Of a stretch of 64,000 bases of DNA, positions 34,084 through 44,700 are shown one piece after another. This DNA comes from Oceanospirillum sp048270425 (GTDB lineage: Bacteria > Pseudomonadota > Gammaproteobacteria > Pseudomonadales > Halomonadaceae). The DNA is taken from positions 186,001 to 250,000 of the forward strand of contig JBLWSY010000001.1 of NCBI GenBank assembly GCA_048270425.1, written 5' to 3'. Every line of letters begins with the position of its first letter. Position 1 is the first letter of the stretch. Both the position numbers and the translations under genes were made by a program. The notes beneath the pieces are model-generated. The model had not been told where the DNA came from. It ran no database searches and saw only the letters and a list, made by a program, of their open reading frames with translations.

Positions 34084-36924
34084 ATGAAATTCCTGATCTC
34101 GGGATTACGTACATTGGTTGTGGCTTTGGCCGCTTTGTTACTGTTTATCATCTTAAGTCTCAGTCTGGGCTGGCATACCCCGTTGGTGAATTATTTTGCA
34201 GCCCCATACAAAGTGTCTGTGTCTCATACCGAGCTGGATTGGTTCCCTTTGACGTTGCAGGTTGGCGGGTTGGAAGTGGGGGAAGGCGATGCTGCATTCT
34301 ATCTTGATCAGCTTAGCGTGCGTTCCGGTTTGGGGTTTTTAACCGGTAAACCGATAGAGCTTTACGTCCTGATGGAAAGCGGGCAGATCTCTTATCAACT
34401 GTTAAGCTCAGGTCAGGGGAATTCTGACTGGCAAGTTGCTGGGTTGGGGCTAAAACAGTGGCAACAGCTTTTTTCTTCTGCCCGTTCATCGGAGGCCGAT
34501 CCCGAATCGGAAGCTGCCTCAGCTGTACAAAGCCCTCTTGCCATCCATCTTCAATCGCTGCAGATCAGCGATTTCTCAGTTGATAGTTTGCAGGATGGTT
34601 TGCCCGATATTCAGCTGGACAGATTGTTGTTTGGCCCTTTTCACACGGACCAGCCTGAGAAAAGCTCCTCTTTACAGGTTGAGTTGGCCACCGCAGGCGG
34701 ACAGCTGAATCTCAAGGGTGCTCTTGCGCCACTTTCGGCCAAGCCCCGGGCAAATTTTGATATCGTGTTGCAGAATTTTGCTCCGGGACATGATTGGTTA
34801 GCACAACTCCCCAAGGAGCTTAGTGGCACGCTGAATACAAAACTTGCCCTATCGTTAAGCTTACCTGAGTCAGAAGTCAGTGGTGGCCTGATGCGCACCG
34901 GGTTGCAGGCACAGCTTACGGGGGATCTGGCGTTAGCTCGTGTAGCCTGGCAACCTTTGATCCCAGAAGCAGGGAACACAGAAGATCTCAGTATTGTTGA
35001 AGTGAGTTCAGCTGACGCTAGTCCTGATGGGGTTAGTATTGATGAGAGTGCTATTGATGAGAGTGCTATTGATGAGAGTGCCACTGGCGATGGCCCAGAT
35101 GAGGTTCCGGTTGAGGAGATTAATGTTGAGCAGAAAGCCCCGGTAAGCAGCCAACCAATAGAAGAGGTGGCTTCAGATTCAGATGGCAGCATTGACGAGG
35201 CGCAGGCGGATACGAATAAACGGGAACGCTACAGTTTTGAAACACTGTCACTCAAAGGGATAGCTCTTGATATAAAGATCGCTGATTTCTCAGACCCTAA
35301 ACCCGTAACCGAGTTAAAAGTCCGCCAGCTCCAATCTGGTGATGTTCGTGTCCATCGGGATAATCTGAGTTTTCAGCTGCAGTCTTTACTTTTTAATCAG
35401 TTGCAATCAAAGACCGACTTTAGTCAGGCTGATTCACCGGTACAGTTAACATTTGATGAGCTAAAACTGAATTCCGCCGCATTTAGTCAGTCAGCGCAGC
35501 GTTATTTGTTTGAATCATTGCAACTCAGCCAGTTTAAAACAGATGCTATTTTGTCTGAGCCCAAGGCGCAGCTCTCTTTTGATCAGCTTCAGATCAGTAC
35601 TTTTGACCTGCACCAAGAGCGCCTAGGCTATCAGGTGGCGTCGTTGTCACTGGAGCAGCTCAAGGCTGAACTGGGTCTGTCGGAGTCTAATATTGAGTCC
35701 GGTCCACTGAATATAAGTCAGGGGATCATGAGCTATCAGCAAGCAGTCAATACGGTTGATCAGGCGGCAGTTAATAGCGCTCAAACCAAACCAGAAGCAC
35801 AGAATGCCGGGCAGACAGAGCATGCAGAAGAAACAACCTTAACCGCAGCCGGATCAGAACAATCTGAATCAGATAACAGCTCTGAACCTTATCAGATCCG
35901 ATTTTCAGGTGAATCCATTCAGCTGAATAACCACCAGATAAGTTACACGGATCTCAATCTTGAGGATTCTCCGCTGACACAAATCGAGTTGAAGGAGGTT
36001 AAGCTCAGTCAGCCTCGCTATCCTGCGTTGGAACCCTTTCCCTGGACTGCCGATATATGGCTGAACGGTCAAAGTCATTGGCAGATTAAAGGCGGCCTGC
36101 AAACAGCACCGCTTAAAGTCGATATGAAGATTCAGCAGTCAGGACTCAGTCTGCCCGACATCAGCCCCTACAGTGAACATTATGCCGATGTGGTTTTTGA
36201 CCAGGGCATGATGGATAACAGGATTCAACTTGAAATTACACCGGATAGCCTGAAAGGTAGCTTAGGTTTTGATTTTAATAACCTGGATATGACGTTAAAG
36301 GGCTCTCAGGCCAATCTTAATCTGCCGTTGCAAACAGCTTTTTCGTTATTAGAAGATTCCGATAGCCGGATCGAACTGAGTATTGATTTGGATAAGCAAG
36401 GCAAAGATTTTGAGGTGGGTACAAAGGCGATTGTAAAAGAGCTCATCCTTGCGGCCAGTCAGAAAGGGGCTGTCGCCTACCTGAAATACGCATTGCAGCC
36501 TTATGGGGCTTTGTTAACGTTTAAAGAAGTGGGTTCCAGCTTATTGAGAAGTGGCTCTCTTCCTCTGGAGCCTGTTTTGCTCAACCCCTTGCAGGTAGCC
36601 TTTACGGTTGATCAGCAGGGCTATGCCCGAAAAGTGGGTGACATCCTGAAAAACAAAAAAAGATTCAATCTGCATTACTGCTATATCCCTTCGGAATCTG
36701 AACGGGAGCAGTTACTTCAGAAGCTTGGTGATGCCGCAAAAGCAGATGCTGCCTATAAAGAAATGAATCAGACCCGGCTGACCCAATGGCGAAAGTTGTT
36801 TGCTGAGCAGGGGCTCGCATCCCGAATTAACCAATGCACGCAGGCAGAGTTAAATAAACGGCGTAAGGGTTTAAAACCGGGAGAAGCCAGACAAAGTCGT
36901 TTTACGCTGCTGTTAAAACCCTAA
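34084..36924 (+). CDS. DUF748 (AsmA-like) envelope protein
   Basis: A 946-residue protein with an N-terminal membrane anchor (residues about 8-28) and a large periplasmic beta-rich body. The first domain (KVSVSHTELDWFPLTLQVGGLEVGE) and the last third (LDLDKQG..TKAIVKELILAASQKGAVAYLKYALQPYGALLTFKEVGSSL) match the DUF748 family, related to AsmA-like bridge proteins thought to carry phospholipids to the outer membrane. Two acidic low-complexity insertions are present at about 300-380 and 555-605. The first contains three IDESA repeats. It is the only gene of its transcript. Confidence 0.82.
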   Translation: MKFLISGLRTLVVALAALLLFIILSLSLGWHTPLVNYFAAPYKVSVSHTELDWFPLTLQVGGLEVGEGDAAFYLDQLSVRSGLGFLTGKPIELYVLMESGQISYQLLSSGQGNSDWQVAGLGLKQWQQLFSSARSSEADPESEAASAVQSPLAIHLQSLQISDFSVDSLQDGLPDIQLDRLLFGPFHTDQPEKSSSLQVELATAGGQLNLKGALAPLSAKPRANFDIVLQNFAPGHDWLAQLPKELSGTLNTKLALSLSLPESEVSGGLMRTGLQAQLTGDLALARVAWQPLIPEAGNTEDLSIVEVSSADASPDGVSIDESAIDESAIDESATGDGPDEVPVEEINVEQKAPVSSQPIEEVASDSDGSIDEAQADTNKRERYSFETLSLKGIALDIKIADFSDPKPVTELKVRQLQSGDVRVHRDNLSFQLQSLLFNQLQSKTDFSQADSPVQLTFDELKLNSAAFSQSAQRYLFESLQLSQFKTDAILSEPKAQLSFDQLQISTFDLHQERLGYQVASLSLEQLKAELGLSESNIESGPLNISQGIMSYQQAVNTVDQAAVNSAQTKPEAQNAGQTEHAEETTLTAAGSEQSESDNSSEPYQIRFSGESIQLNNHQISYTDLNLEDSPLTQIELKEVKLSQPRYPALEPFPWTADIWLNGQSHWQIKGGLQTAPLKVDMKIQQSGLSLPDISPYSEHYADVVFDQGMMDNRIQLEITPDSLKGSLGFDFNNLDMTLKGSQANLNLPLQTAFSLLEDSDSRIELSIDLDKQGKDFEVGTKAIVKELILAASQKGAVAYLKYALQPYGALLTFKEVGSSLLRSGSLPLEPVLLNPLQVAFTVDQQGYARKVGDILKNKKRFNLHYCYIPSESEREQLLQKLGDAAKADAAYKEMNQTRLTQWRKLFAEQGLASRINQCTQAELNKRRKGLKPGEARQSRFTLLLKP
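35038..35082 (+). repeat. 15-bp in-frame tandem repeat coding IDESA x3
   Basis: ATTGATGAGAGTGCT occurs three times in a row (third copy with a single change) and adds five residues each within the acidic linker of the DUF748 protein. Because the unit is a multiple of three, changes in copy number keep the frame. Confidence 0.9.
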
Positions 36925-36972
36925 AACAGAAGGGCGCAGCACCAGAGCTTACGACCTGAAAAATAAGGAATT

Positions 36973-37005
36973 ACCTTTGTCGACAGGGGCAAAGGTCTCC
37001 CTTTT
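36973..37005 (+). terminator. Possible terminator after the DUF748 gene
   Basis: ACCTTTG/CAAAGGT 7-bp stem with a 10-nt loop, followed by CTCCCTTTTGG. The T tract is weak. Confidence 0.45.
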
Positions 37006-37079
37006 GGGTAATAATAAGAGATAAAGCTTTCTGATCCCTGAAGCGGATCAGGCTGACCGAGAATTCTAAGGAGATACCG

Positions 37080-37775
37080 ATGAAACTGCAGGCCGGAAAA
37101 CTCTTGCCTTTGGCCTTAACCGCAGCGCTGCTGACTGCTTGTGCCAGTGATGATATTCAGGAAATTGAAGCCGGTTACGATGAAGATGCCGGTGCAGGAC
37201 CGATGGCGATGGCTCATGTCGGTCACGTTGCGACCAAATGGGCTGAAACTCCGGATCAGCAAGGACTGTTAACAACCGCCCGGGCTGAGGCCTCAGTAAT
37301 TCGTACCCATGCTGATCTGGCAGCGCAACGTGCCAAAGATTCTGACTGGGTGAAGATGCATGCCATCCACGTTCGTCATGCTCTGAAACCTAATGGTGTT
37401 GGGCCGGGTAAAGGTTATGGTCTTTTGAAAGCGGTTGAAGGTGTGAAAAAACACATGACACTGGCCATGGAGCAGGATGACGTTTCTGACGCTATCGAGT
37501 TCCACGGCGAGCAGGTTGTGATGAGCGCTGATGCCGTACTGCTGCGTGCTAACCAGTTATCTGAATTGGTTGATCAGATCATCAGTGCTCCCCGATATAC
37601 CGATCTTTCCGCAGAGGCTGCGCAGATGTCAGCTCTGGCAGAACAGATTCTAATGGGTGCAGACCTGAACGAGGATGGCGATATCAGCTGGGAAGAGAAT
37701 GAACCGGGCCTCGACCAGACATTAAAATATATTAATTATCTGTTGCAAAAAGAAGCGGCTTATAAGGATGAGTAA
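37080..37775 (+). CDS. EF-hand lipoprotein of unknown function
   Basis: A 231-residue lipoprotein: signal MKLQAGKLLPLALTAALLTA with lipobox Cys21. The mature part is helical and rich in His and Met (MAMAHVGHVATKW, MHAIHVRHALKPNG, KKHMTLAMEQD). One EF-hand-like loop lies near the C-terminus (DLNEDGDISWEE). The many histidines along one predicted helix could bind heme or metal, but this is only suggestive. AAGGAG precedes ATG 37080. A terminator follows. Confidence 0.75.
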   Translation: MKLQAGKLLPLALTAALLTACASDDIQEIEAGYDEDAGAGPMAMAHVGHVATKWAETPDQQGLLTTARAEASVIRTHADLAAQRAKDSDWVKMHAIHVRHALKPNGVGPGKGYGLLKAVEGVKKHMTLAMEQDDVSDAIEFHGEQVVMSADAVLLRANQLSELVDQIISAPRYTDLSAEAAQMSALAEQILMGADLNEDGDISWEENEPGLDQTLKYINYLLQKEAAYKDE

Positions 37776-37819
37776 CTAAGCCGTTTAGCAGCTCCAGCGT
37801 TGTCTAAGTACTTCGAATG

Positions 37820-37851
37820 ACCGGTTCAGCCAAAAGCGAACCGGTTTTTTG
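37820..37851 (+). terminator. Terminator of the EF-hand lipoprotein gene
   Basis: ACCGGTTC/GAACCGGT 8-bp stem with a 10-nt loop followed by T6. Confidence 0.88.
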
Positions 37852-37961
37852 TGACCTGTCTCAAACGGGTACTCTGTAAGTATGTTTCATCTGGTAACAG
37901 TGTGTAATAATGCTGCCCCATATCTATTTTTCAGAGCCTATCCGTTCAGAGTGCAGCTGCT

Positions 37962-39644
37962 ATGTTTTTAAATTCTTTGCGTAATAAAGCGCTTTTTTTC
38001 AGTGCGATCTGTATCGCCTTTCTGTTGGTGCAGGTGGTTATGCTGCGTGGCGAAACCCACCAGGTCATTGAGCAGGTGGAGTATCTTGAGAAAGAGCGCA
38101 TCCCTCAATTAAGCAAAGCCCATGATATGCAGGTTGCCGTCATTCAGGTGCAGCAATGGCTGACCGATATCAGCGCGACACGTGGCCTGGATGGTCTGAA
38201 CGATGGCTTTGATGTTGCCGAAGAAAATGCCGGCTTATTCCGTACCCGCCTGAAAGAACTGATGGCGCTGGACAGCGAAAATGCTGATGCTTACCGCAAG
38301 TTGCTGCCAGTCTTTGAGGCTTATTATAGCACCGGTAAAAAAATGGCTCAGGGCTATATCGACGGCGGCCCAGCAATGGGTAACCAGCTAATGGGCGAGT
38401 TTGATGGTACCGCCAGCGCAATTTATGAGCATATCGGCGACCTGATGCGAACACAGGATTCCCGTACTCAGAGCGCCATTTCAAAAGCTTTGCAACAGGC
38501 GAAGCAGTCCCAGTGGACCAGTATGTTGTTCTCGGCACTGTTGGCGGGTTTGATTGTTCTGCTGCTGGCAGGCTTGCGTTTCTTTGTTCTGGCTCCCATC
38601 AACAGGATGCATCATATGGTAGAGGATCTGGGTAAAGGTGAGGGCGATCTTTCCCAGCGTCTGCCGGAAAACCGTCAGGATGAAATCGGCGATCTGGCGC
38701 GTTCTTTTAATCATTTTCTGATTAAAACCGATCAGACCGTTGCTAATGTGATGAAGTCTGTGGTGCGCCTGATCCCTATGGCCGATGAGCTTTCTATCAC
38801 CAATGAGCACGTTCAGGATCGCACCCTGAAACAAAACGAGCAGAGCCAGAAAGTTCATGGTGGTATGTTGTCCACCAAAGACGCCGCCCAGTCCGTTTCC
38901 TCTGCCGTTGAGCGTATTTCTGCGGCATCAGATCAGGGCTACAGCCGCGTGGGTCATGGTCTTGAGATTGTTAAAGAATCCAGCATCAATATGCAACGTC
39001 TGGCGGAGCGGGTTTCCAGCGCTGAAGGCACTATCAACCGACTGCAGGAAAGCAGTGACCGTATTGAAGGTGTGATTGATGTAATCGGCACCATCGCCGA
39101 GCAAACCAACTTGCTGGCACTGAATGCAGCCATTGAAGCAGCCCGTGCCGGTGAAGCCGGTCGGGGTTTTGCCGTGGTTGCTGATGAAGTTCGCTCTCTG
39201 GCGGGTAAAACCCATGACTCTACCCTTGAGGTGCAGTCCATGGTGGAAGCGATTCGCACCGAGACCGCAAGCGTGGTCAGCGTGATGCGTCAGAGTGTTG
39301 ATGCGGCGAAAGACAGCAAAGAGCTGGTGGAAGCCAGCCGCACCAGTCTGGAAGAGATCAACGAAGCCATCGTGCATATCCGCAGCTGCTCGGAAGAGAT
39401 TCTGGCCGCATTGCAGATTCAGAACACCAACTTCGATGAAGTCAGCTACAACATCGATGTGATGGACGAGTATTTTAAAGAGACACTCTCTTCGGGTCAG
39501 CTGACCTTTAGCTTTGGCGATGACCTGAAGAAGATGAGTGGCAAGCTGCAGGAGATGATGGCGACCTTCAAGGTGACCGATAACAGCTGGAGTACCAAGC
39601 GCCGTGAGAAACCGCGGGTGAACGAGGATGCCGAGCTGTTTTAA
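37962..39644 (+). CDS. Methyl-accepting chemotaxis protein
   Basis: A 560-residue chemoreceptor. One helix lies at about 8-26, then a periplasmic four-helix-like sensor of about 150 residues, a second helix at about 188-210 (LFSALLAGLIVLLLAGLRFFV), HAMP (about 212-265) and a cytoplasmic signalling domain with the conserved tip ALNAAIEAARAGEAGRGFA at about residue 388. The C-terminus lacks the NWETF-like pentapeptide that tethers CheR. The ligand is unknown. It is a single gene ended by a terminator shared with the convergent MocR gene. Confidence 0.93.
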   Translation: MFLNSLRNKALFFSAICIAFLLVQVVMLRGETHQVIEQVEYLEKERIPQLSKAHDMQVAVIQVQQWLTDISATRGLDGLNDGFDVAEENAGLFRTRLKELMALDSENADAYRKLLPVFEAYYSTGKKMAQGYIDGGPAMGNQLMGEFDGTASAIYEHIGDLMRTQDSRTQSAISKALQQAKQSQWTSMLFSALLAGLIVLLLAGLRFFVLAPINRMHHMVEDLGKGEGDLSQRLPENRQDEIGDLARSFNHFLIKTDQTVANVMKSVVRLIPMADELSITNEHVQDRTLKQNEQSQKVHGGMLSTKDAAQSVSSAVERISAASDQGYSRVGHGLEIVKESSINMQRLAERVSSAEGTINRLQESSDRIEGVIDVIGTIAEQTNLLALNAAIEAARAGEAGRGFAVVADEVRSLAGKTHDSTLEVQSMVEAIRTETASVVSVMRQSVDAAKDSKELVEASRTSLEEINEAIVHIRSCSEEILAALQIQNTNFDEVSYNIDVMDEYFKETLSSGQLTFSFGDDLKKMSGKLQEMMATFKVTDNSWSTKRREKPRVNEDAELF

Positions 39645-39696
39645 TCCGTTAATCGACTATTCAGTCCAGATATGGGTAGTCCCGATATAAACAGAA

Positions 39697-39727
39697 CAAA
39701 AAAGAGCTGCAGGTCAGCTCTTTTTTC
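39697..39727. terminator. Bidirectional terminator between the chemoreceptor and MocR genes
   Basis: AAAAAAGAGCTG and CAGCTCTTTTTT with a 5-nt loop: a compact stem with A/T tracts on both sides, serving the convergent pair. Confidence 0.92.
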
Positions 39728-39764
39728 GTTAGCGAGCAGAGGGCTGAATAGAACCCTGTCCTGA

Positions 39765-41297
39765 TTAACTTTGGGGCAGCTGGCTTGCCAGTTGTCCCAA
39801 TGTGCGTACTGCTTCTTCCACCTCTTCACTCCATGGAATGGCACAGTTCACCCGCAGAAAGTTCTGATAGTGATCCCGTGCGGAGAACAGCTTACCCGGC
39901 ATAATGCCGATGCCCTGTTCCAGCGCCTGATGGTGCAGCTGAAAGGTATCCACCTTGCCCGGCAAACCTACCCAGAGAATATAGCCGCCCATCGGTCGGG
40001 TCAGTGTGGTGCCTTCCGGAAACCAGCGGCTGATCGCTTCACCCATCAACTGTACCTGTCGGGCGTAGGCCGCCTGAATACGGCGCAGGTGCCGATCATA
40101 ACCACCATTGGCCATAAACTCCGCCACCGCCATCTGACTCAGGGTAGAGGTGCCGACACTACTGAAGGATTTCAGAAACTCAATTTGTTGCTGATAACGA
40201 CCACCGGAAACCCAGCCTACCCGAAGTCCAGAGGCGATGGATTTGGAAACCGATGAGCAGTACAGCACCAGACCGTCTTCATCGTAGGCTTTAATCGCTG
40301 GTGTCCGGTTGCCGGAGTAATCCAGATCGCCAAACAGATCATCTTCAATCACAGGAATGTTCAGTGGTTTCAGCAACTCCAGCAGCTCACGCCTGTGCTC
40401 GTCCGGCATGGTAAAGCCCAGTGGATTGTTGTGAGTGGGTACTAATGCCACCGCTTTCACCGGCCACTGCTGCAGTGCCAACTGTAATGCTTCCAGACTG
40501 ATGCCCTTCTGCGGATGGGTTGGAATTTCCAGTGCCTTCATGCCCAGGGATTCAATGGTCTGCAGCAGACCGACAAAGGCGGGGCTTTCAATGGCGATCA
40601 CATCACCGGGCTGAGCCACTGCACGCAGGCAAAGTGTCAGGGCTTCCTGACAGCCGTTGGTGATGACAATCTCGCTGGCAGCCACATGACAGCCGGATTC
40701 CGCCATACGTTTGGCGATCTGATTGCGCAGCTCTTCAAGTCCCGGTGGAAAGACCGAAACCACCACCTCATCCATACGCTTACGCACCAGACTGCCCATA
40801 ATGCGCTGCAGCTGTTTCACCGGCAGAAAATCCGGACTGGGAATCGCCGTGCCCAGATTGATCAGCTCCGGCTGCTGGCAGCGGCGTAGCACCTCACTGG
40901 CAGATTGCTTAATGCTTACCGCTGTGGGCAGACTCAGATCAGTGTGCTGATTCGGTGTTGGCAGCTCGCAGGAGGGCGCGTTACCTGCAGAATCTGAGCC
41001 GAACGGGGAGAGCATACGGCTGATGCCGGACTTGTCCGAAAGTGTACCGCTATAATTCGGTGTAATCGGCTGGCGCACATAGAACCCAGACTGAGGACGG
41101 GACTCAATTAAATGCTGCAACTCCAACTGTTCGTAGGCACTTTGCACCGTAGCGATACTGACGGAGCGCTGTTGGCTCAGTTTCCGAATTGATGGCAGTT
41201 TATCTCCCGGCTGGAAGATGCCTTCTGTAATCTGACGGGCCAGTTCATCGGCAATCTGCTGATAAAGCGTATGGCTCTGGGAAGATAGTTGTGTCAT
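39765..41297 (-). CDS. MocR-type regulator (GntR helix-turn-helix + aminotransferase domain)
   Basis: A 510-residue regulator. Residues about 8-75 are a GntR winged helix (LARQITEGIFQPGDKLPSIRKLSQQRSVSIATVQSAYEQL). Residues about 135-505 are a fold-type I aminotransferase domain with the PLP lysine in CSSVSKSIASGLRVGW, plus THNNPLGFTMP and VIEDDLFGDL. MocR proteins use PLP or its adducts to sense amino compounds and usually bind direct repeats near their own promoter; such repeats lie at 41368-41414. The divergent iorAB gene, which consumes a transamination product, is a likely target. Relatives include PdxR, GabR and TauR; which effector applies is unknown. Confidence 0.9.
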   Translation of the reverse strand: MTQLSSQSHTLYQQIADELARQITEGIFQPGDKLPSIRKLSQQRSVSIATVQSAYEQLELQHLIESRPQSGFYVRQPITPNYSGTLSDKSGISRMLSPFGSDSAGNAPSCELPTPNQHTDLSLPTAVSIKQSASEVLRRCQQPELINLGTAIPSPDFLPVKQLQRIMGSLVRKRMDEVVVSVFPPGLEELRNQIAKRMAESGCHVAASEIVITNGCQEALTLCLRAVAQPGDVIAIESPAFVGLLQTIESLGMKALEIPTHPQKGISLEALQLALQQWPVKAVALVPTHNNPLGFTMPDEHRRELLELLKPLNIPVIEDDLFGDLDYSGNRTPAIKAYDEDGLVLYCSSVSKSIASGLRVGWVSGGRYQQQIEFLKSFSSVGTSTLSQMAVAEFMANGGYDRHLRRIQAAYARQVQLMGEAISRWFPEGTTLTRPMGGYILWVGLPGKVDTFQLHHQALEQGIGIMPGKLFSARDHYQNFLRVNCAIPWSEEVEEAVRTLGQLASQLPQS

Positions 41298-41367
41298 AAA
41301 AGGGTGCAGTCTTCATTTTTTATTGTTTTCCCCATCATGTAAAGCAGGGGTAATAACCGGTCAGAGT

Positions 41368-41414
41368 TTATTGGGTGTTGCCTGCTGTTGCTTATTTGGT
41401 GTTGTCTACTGTTA
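41368..41414. promoter_or_regulatory. Direct repeat, candidate MocR operator
   Basis: Two head-to-tail copies of TTA-TTKGGTGTTGYCTRCTGTT (41368-41390 and 41392-41414) with 24-bp periodicity and only a few mismatches. They lie 70-117 bp upstream of the MocR start codon. Direct repeats rather than palindromes are the usual target of MocR-family proteins, which bind head to tail as domain-swapped dimers. Confidence 0.6.
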
Positions 41415-41655
41415 AAGGCTGATCCGGCGCGTCGCTATCATTAAAGTGTTACCTTAATTTAACGTCATCCTAACGTATTTGTAACACAATGAACCATTAC
41501 AGTTTACGTTAGATTAAGCGGTACAGTTGCTTTTTTTTGAAACTGTACTGCTCAAATCCGCAAAAACTAGCTCTGCAAGCTCCAAGTGTTATTGACCACA
41601 ATGTTCTTATCAAAACTATAAAGGCAGACGTACTGCATCAGTCACCGTGATTGTC

Positions 41656-41670
41656 AGCCCCAAAGGGGCT
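41656..41670 (+). other. Small GC hairpin in the iorAB leader
   Basis: AGCCCC-AAA-GGGGCT, a 6-bp stem in the predicted 5' leader about 90 bases before the start codon. No T tract follows, so it is unlikely to stop transcription; it might stabilise the messenger. Confidence 0.4.
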
Positions 41671-41759
41671 TACTGACTGAGATCTGCTCTTTGACCACTA
41701 CAGCCGCAACCGGCGTTAATCGTCAGAGTTACGGCTAAGAACAATGATAAGGCTAGGTC

Positions 41760-44700
41760 ATGACTTACAAAATTCTGAACGGTAACGAACTGATTATTCA
41801 GGGCGGTATTGAAGCGGGTTTTTCACTGTATACCGGTTATCCCGGCTCGCCATTGGCAGATTACTTTAATATTCTGCACGCCCGTAAAAATGAGCTGAAA
41901 GAAAAAGGTATCCGCGTAGCACTGGGTAACACCGAAGCTAACGCTGCGGCAATGGCCGGTGGTGCCAAGCAGGCAGGCCGAAATGTCATGGTAGGCATGA
42001 AGTCCATGGGTCTGCACGTAGCCTCGGATGCGCTTTCCGTGGGTAACTTTGCTAACCCTGGTCAGCCTTATATCGATCCTGAAACCGGCGAATCTATCCA
42101 TTCAGGTGTTGTTGTGGTTGTGGGTGATGACCCCTGGTCGATGTCTACGGCAACTGCAGCGGACTCCCGTTATCTGTTTAAACACCTGCACATGCCTTTC
42201 CTTGAGCCATCCACGCCTCAGGAACTGAAAGACTGGATCACTCATGCCCTGACTTTGTCCCAGCGTTCTTCGCTGTATGCTGGTGTACTGGTAACCACCT
42301 TTATTGCTGAAGGTGGTGGCCGTGTGAAAATGGGCGAAGAGTCTGAAGTGCCGAATACTCTGACCGACTTTGACCCAAGCACCTTCGATCTGGCGGCCAG
42401 CGTTATGGTGCCGCCTAACTCTCTGGGTGCTGACCAGCGTCTGATCCGTGAGCGTTTCCCCCGCGCGAAGAAAGTTCTGAAAGAGCTGGCACTGGATCGT
42501 CAGTACGGTAACAGCGACAGCAAAATCGGCTTTATCTCCTCCGGTGTTGTTTTCGAAACCCTGCGTCAGATCATGCAGGAAGAGCACTATCTGGATGATT
42601 TCTCTCTCTACAAGGTAGCCTGTTCTTACCCGCTGGTGGATGATTTGCTGATACCTTGGCTGCAGAAGCTGGACACTCTGGTCGTTGTTGAAGAGAAGCG
42701 TGGCTTCCTTGAGAACGAGCTGATCCACCTGTGTCAGGAACACGGCGTTAAGGTCCATATCTACGGAAAAGAGTTTGCTGATCGCACTGCCAATGGCGAG
42801 CTGGGCAGCGAAAAAGTGATCGAAGGCTTCCCGGCGGATGGTGGTATCTCCTACGAGATTCTGCGCAGTAAGATGGAAGAGCTGATGGGCCTGCTGAACC
42901 TGCGCCCATGCCAACAGAAACAACCTGAACTGGTGAATCTGGATCAGGCACTGCCAATGCGTCTGCCGACCTTCTGCCCGGGCTGTCCGCACCGTGAAAC
43001 CCTTAGCCTGCTGAAAGAGCTGCGTAAGGTGTTTAAAGAGGAAGACGGTATCAACCTGATCTCCCACGGTGACGTAGGTTGTTACTCGCTGTCGTTTCTT
43101 GAGCCGTTCAAAGAGATGCACGACATTTCTGCGATGGGGCAGGGTGGTGCTTTCGGTGCCGGTATGGATCTGTTCTCCAAGAACCCGTCCGTGGTACTGA
43201 TGGGTGACTCCACCTTCTTCCACTCCGGTCTGAGCGCGATCTCCAACTCCGTACAGCTGGGTCACAACATCACCTATATCGTTTTGGATAACGACTTCAC
43301 CGCGATGACAGGTCACCAGATGTCCCCAAGTACCGGTGAGTCTGTCGAAGGCCGTAAGCGTCCGGAACAGGATATGCTGAATCTGGTACGCGGCATGGGC
43401 GTTGATGAAGCGATCGAGGTGAACCCATCCGACCGTTACTTCTACCGCAACATGCTCAAGCACATGGTGAAGAAGTCTGGTACTAAAGTGATCATCTCGG
43501 ACAAAGAGTGTGGTCTGACCTTTGCTGCCCGTAAGAAGCGTGAAGACCGCAAAATCTTCGGCGCGGGTGACGTGAAACCGATCCAGACCTTCTTCCAGAT
43601 CAACACCTCTGCCTGTGAAGATTGCCGCTCCTGTGTGGAAATGACCGGTTGTCCGGGTCTGTCTCAGACGGAAGATGCCTACGGTCCGAAAATGTTTATC
43701 GATCCTCAGATCTGTGTGTCTGACGGTTACTGCACCAAAATTTTGGCTTGCCCGAGTTTCGAGCAGGTGGATGTGATCAACTTCCACCCGACCCGTTATC
43801 AGGAAGAAGCGGACCAGGCCCTGCCTCATGCTGCTAAAGCCGCACTGCCAGAGCCGGATCGCAGCAAAGCCTTCGAAGATATTCTGCAAGGTCAGGACTG
43901 GCGTGTTGTGATCACAGGTGTGGGTGGTTCCGGTGTAACCACCATCTCCCGTGTACTGGCAGAAGCTGCTGAAGAGATGAATGGTCTTGAAGGTCTGGAC
44001 TTTAAGTTCATGGATCAGAAAGGTCTGGCACAGCGTAATGGTCGTGTCACCGGTCACCTGAGCATCTTTAACCGTGAGAAAGCCGCCAGCGCCATTACCC
44101 CTCTGGGTACTGCGGATCTGGTACTGTCTCCGGATCTGCTGGACGGTAGTGCCGCGCTGAACTTCCTGGCACCACACGGACAGGCGCTGTTGGACGAAGA
44201 GTTCCAGATCCCGCTGTCTATCCTGCTGGATTACGCAGAAGAGCGTGACGTACTGAAAGCCGAGCAGCTGCGCGACGTGATCGACAATAAGCTGAAAGAT
44301 CGTGCCTTCTTCAGCCCGATGAAAGCGGTATCTCACCGTCAGCTGGGTAAGAGCGTATACGCTTCTGCTGTACTGCTGGGCGTGGCGTACCAGAAAGGTA
44401 TGCTGCCGTTTACTGAAGAGAACATGCGTGATGCCTTCCGCCGTGGTGTACCAAAAGCGGAATTCGACAACAACTGGAAAGCCTTCGAACTGGGTCGCCG
44501 CGTGGTTGTGATGGGGGTTGAAGCCTTCCGCAACGAGTTCCTGCCGCACAGTGGTGAAACTCAGGACGGTCAGATGGTTATCGCCTTCCGTAAGAGTGTT
44601 GCTGACAGCGCCGGTCTGTTCGAGAACAAAGATCAGCTGATCAAACTGTACGACGACAGCCTGAACGCACTGCACGAGATCTTCCCGGCGATTGAGCGTG

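Larger units (their letters stand above)
41298..41759. other. 462-bp divergent regulatory region between the MocR gene and iorAB
   Basis: It contains a 24-bp-spaced direct repeat (41368-41414), a candidate promoter for the right-hand gene (TTGACC 41592-41597 and TATAAA 41617-41622, spacing 19) and a small AGCCCC/GGGGCT hairpin at 41656-41670 inside the leader. The leader is about 130 nt. No coding frame was supported. Confidence 0.6.
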
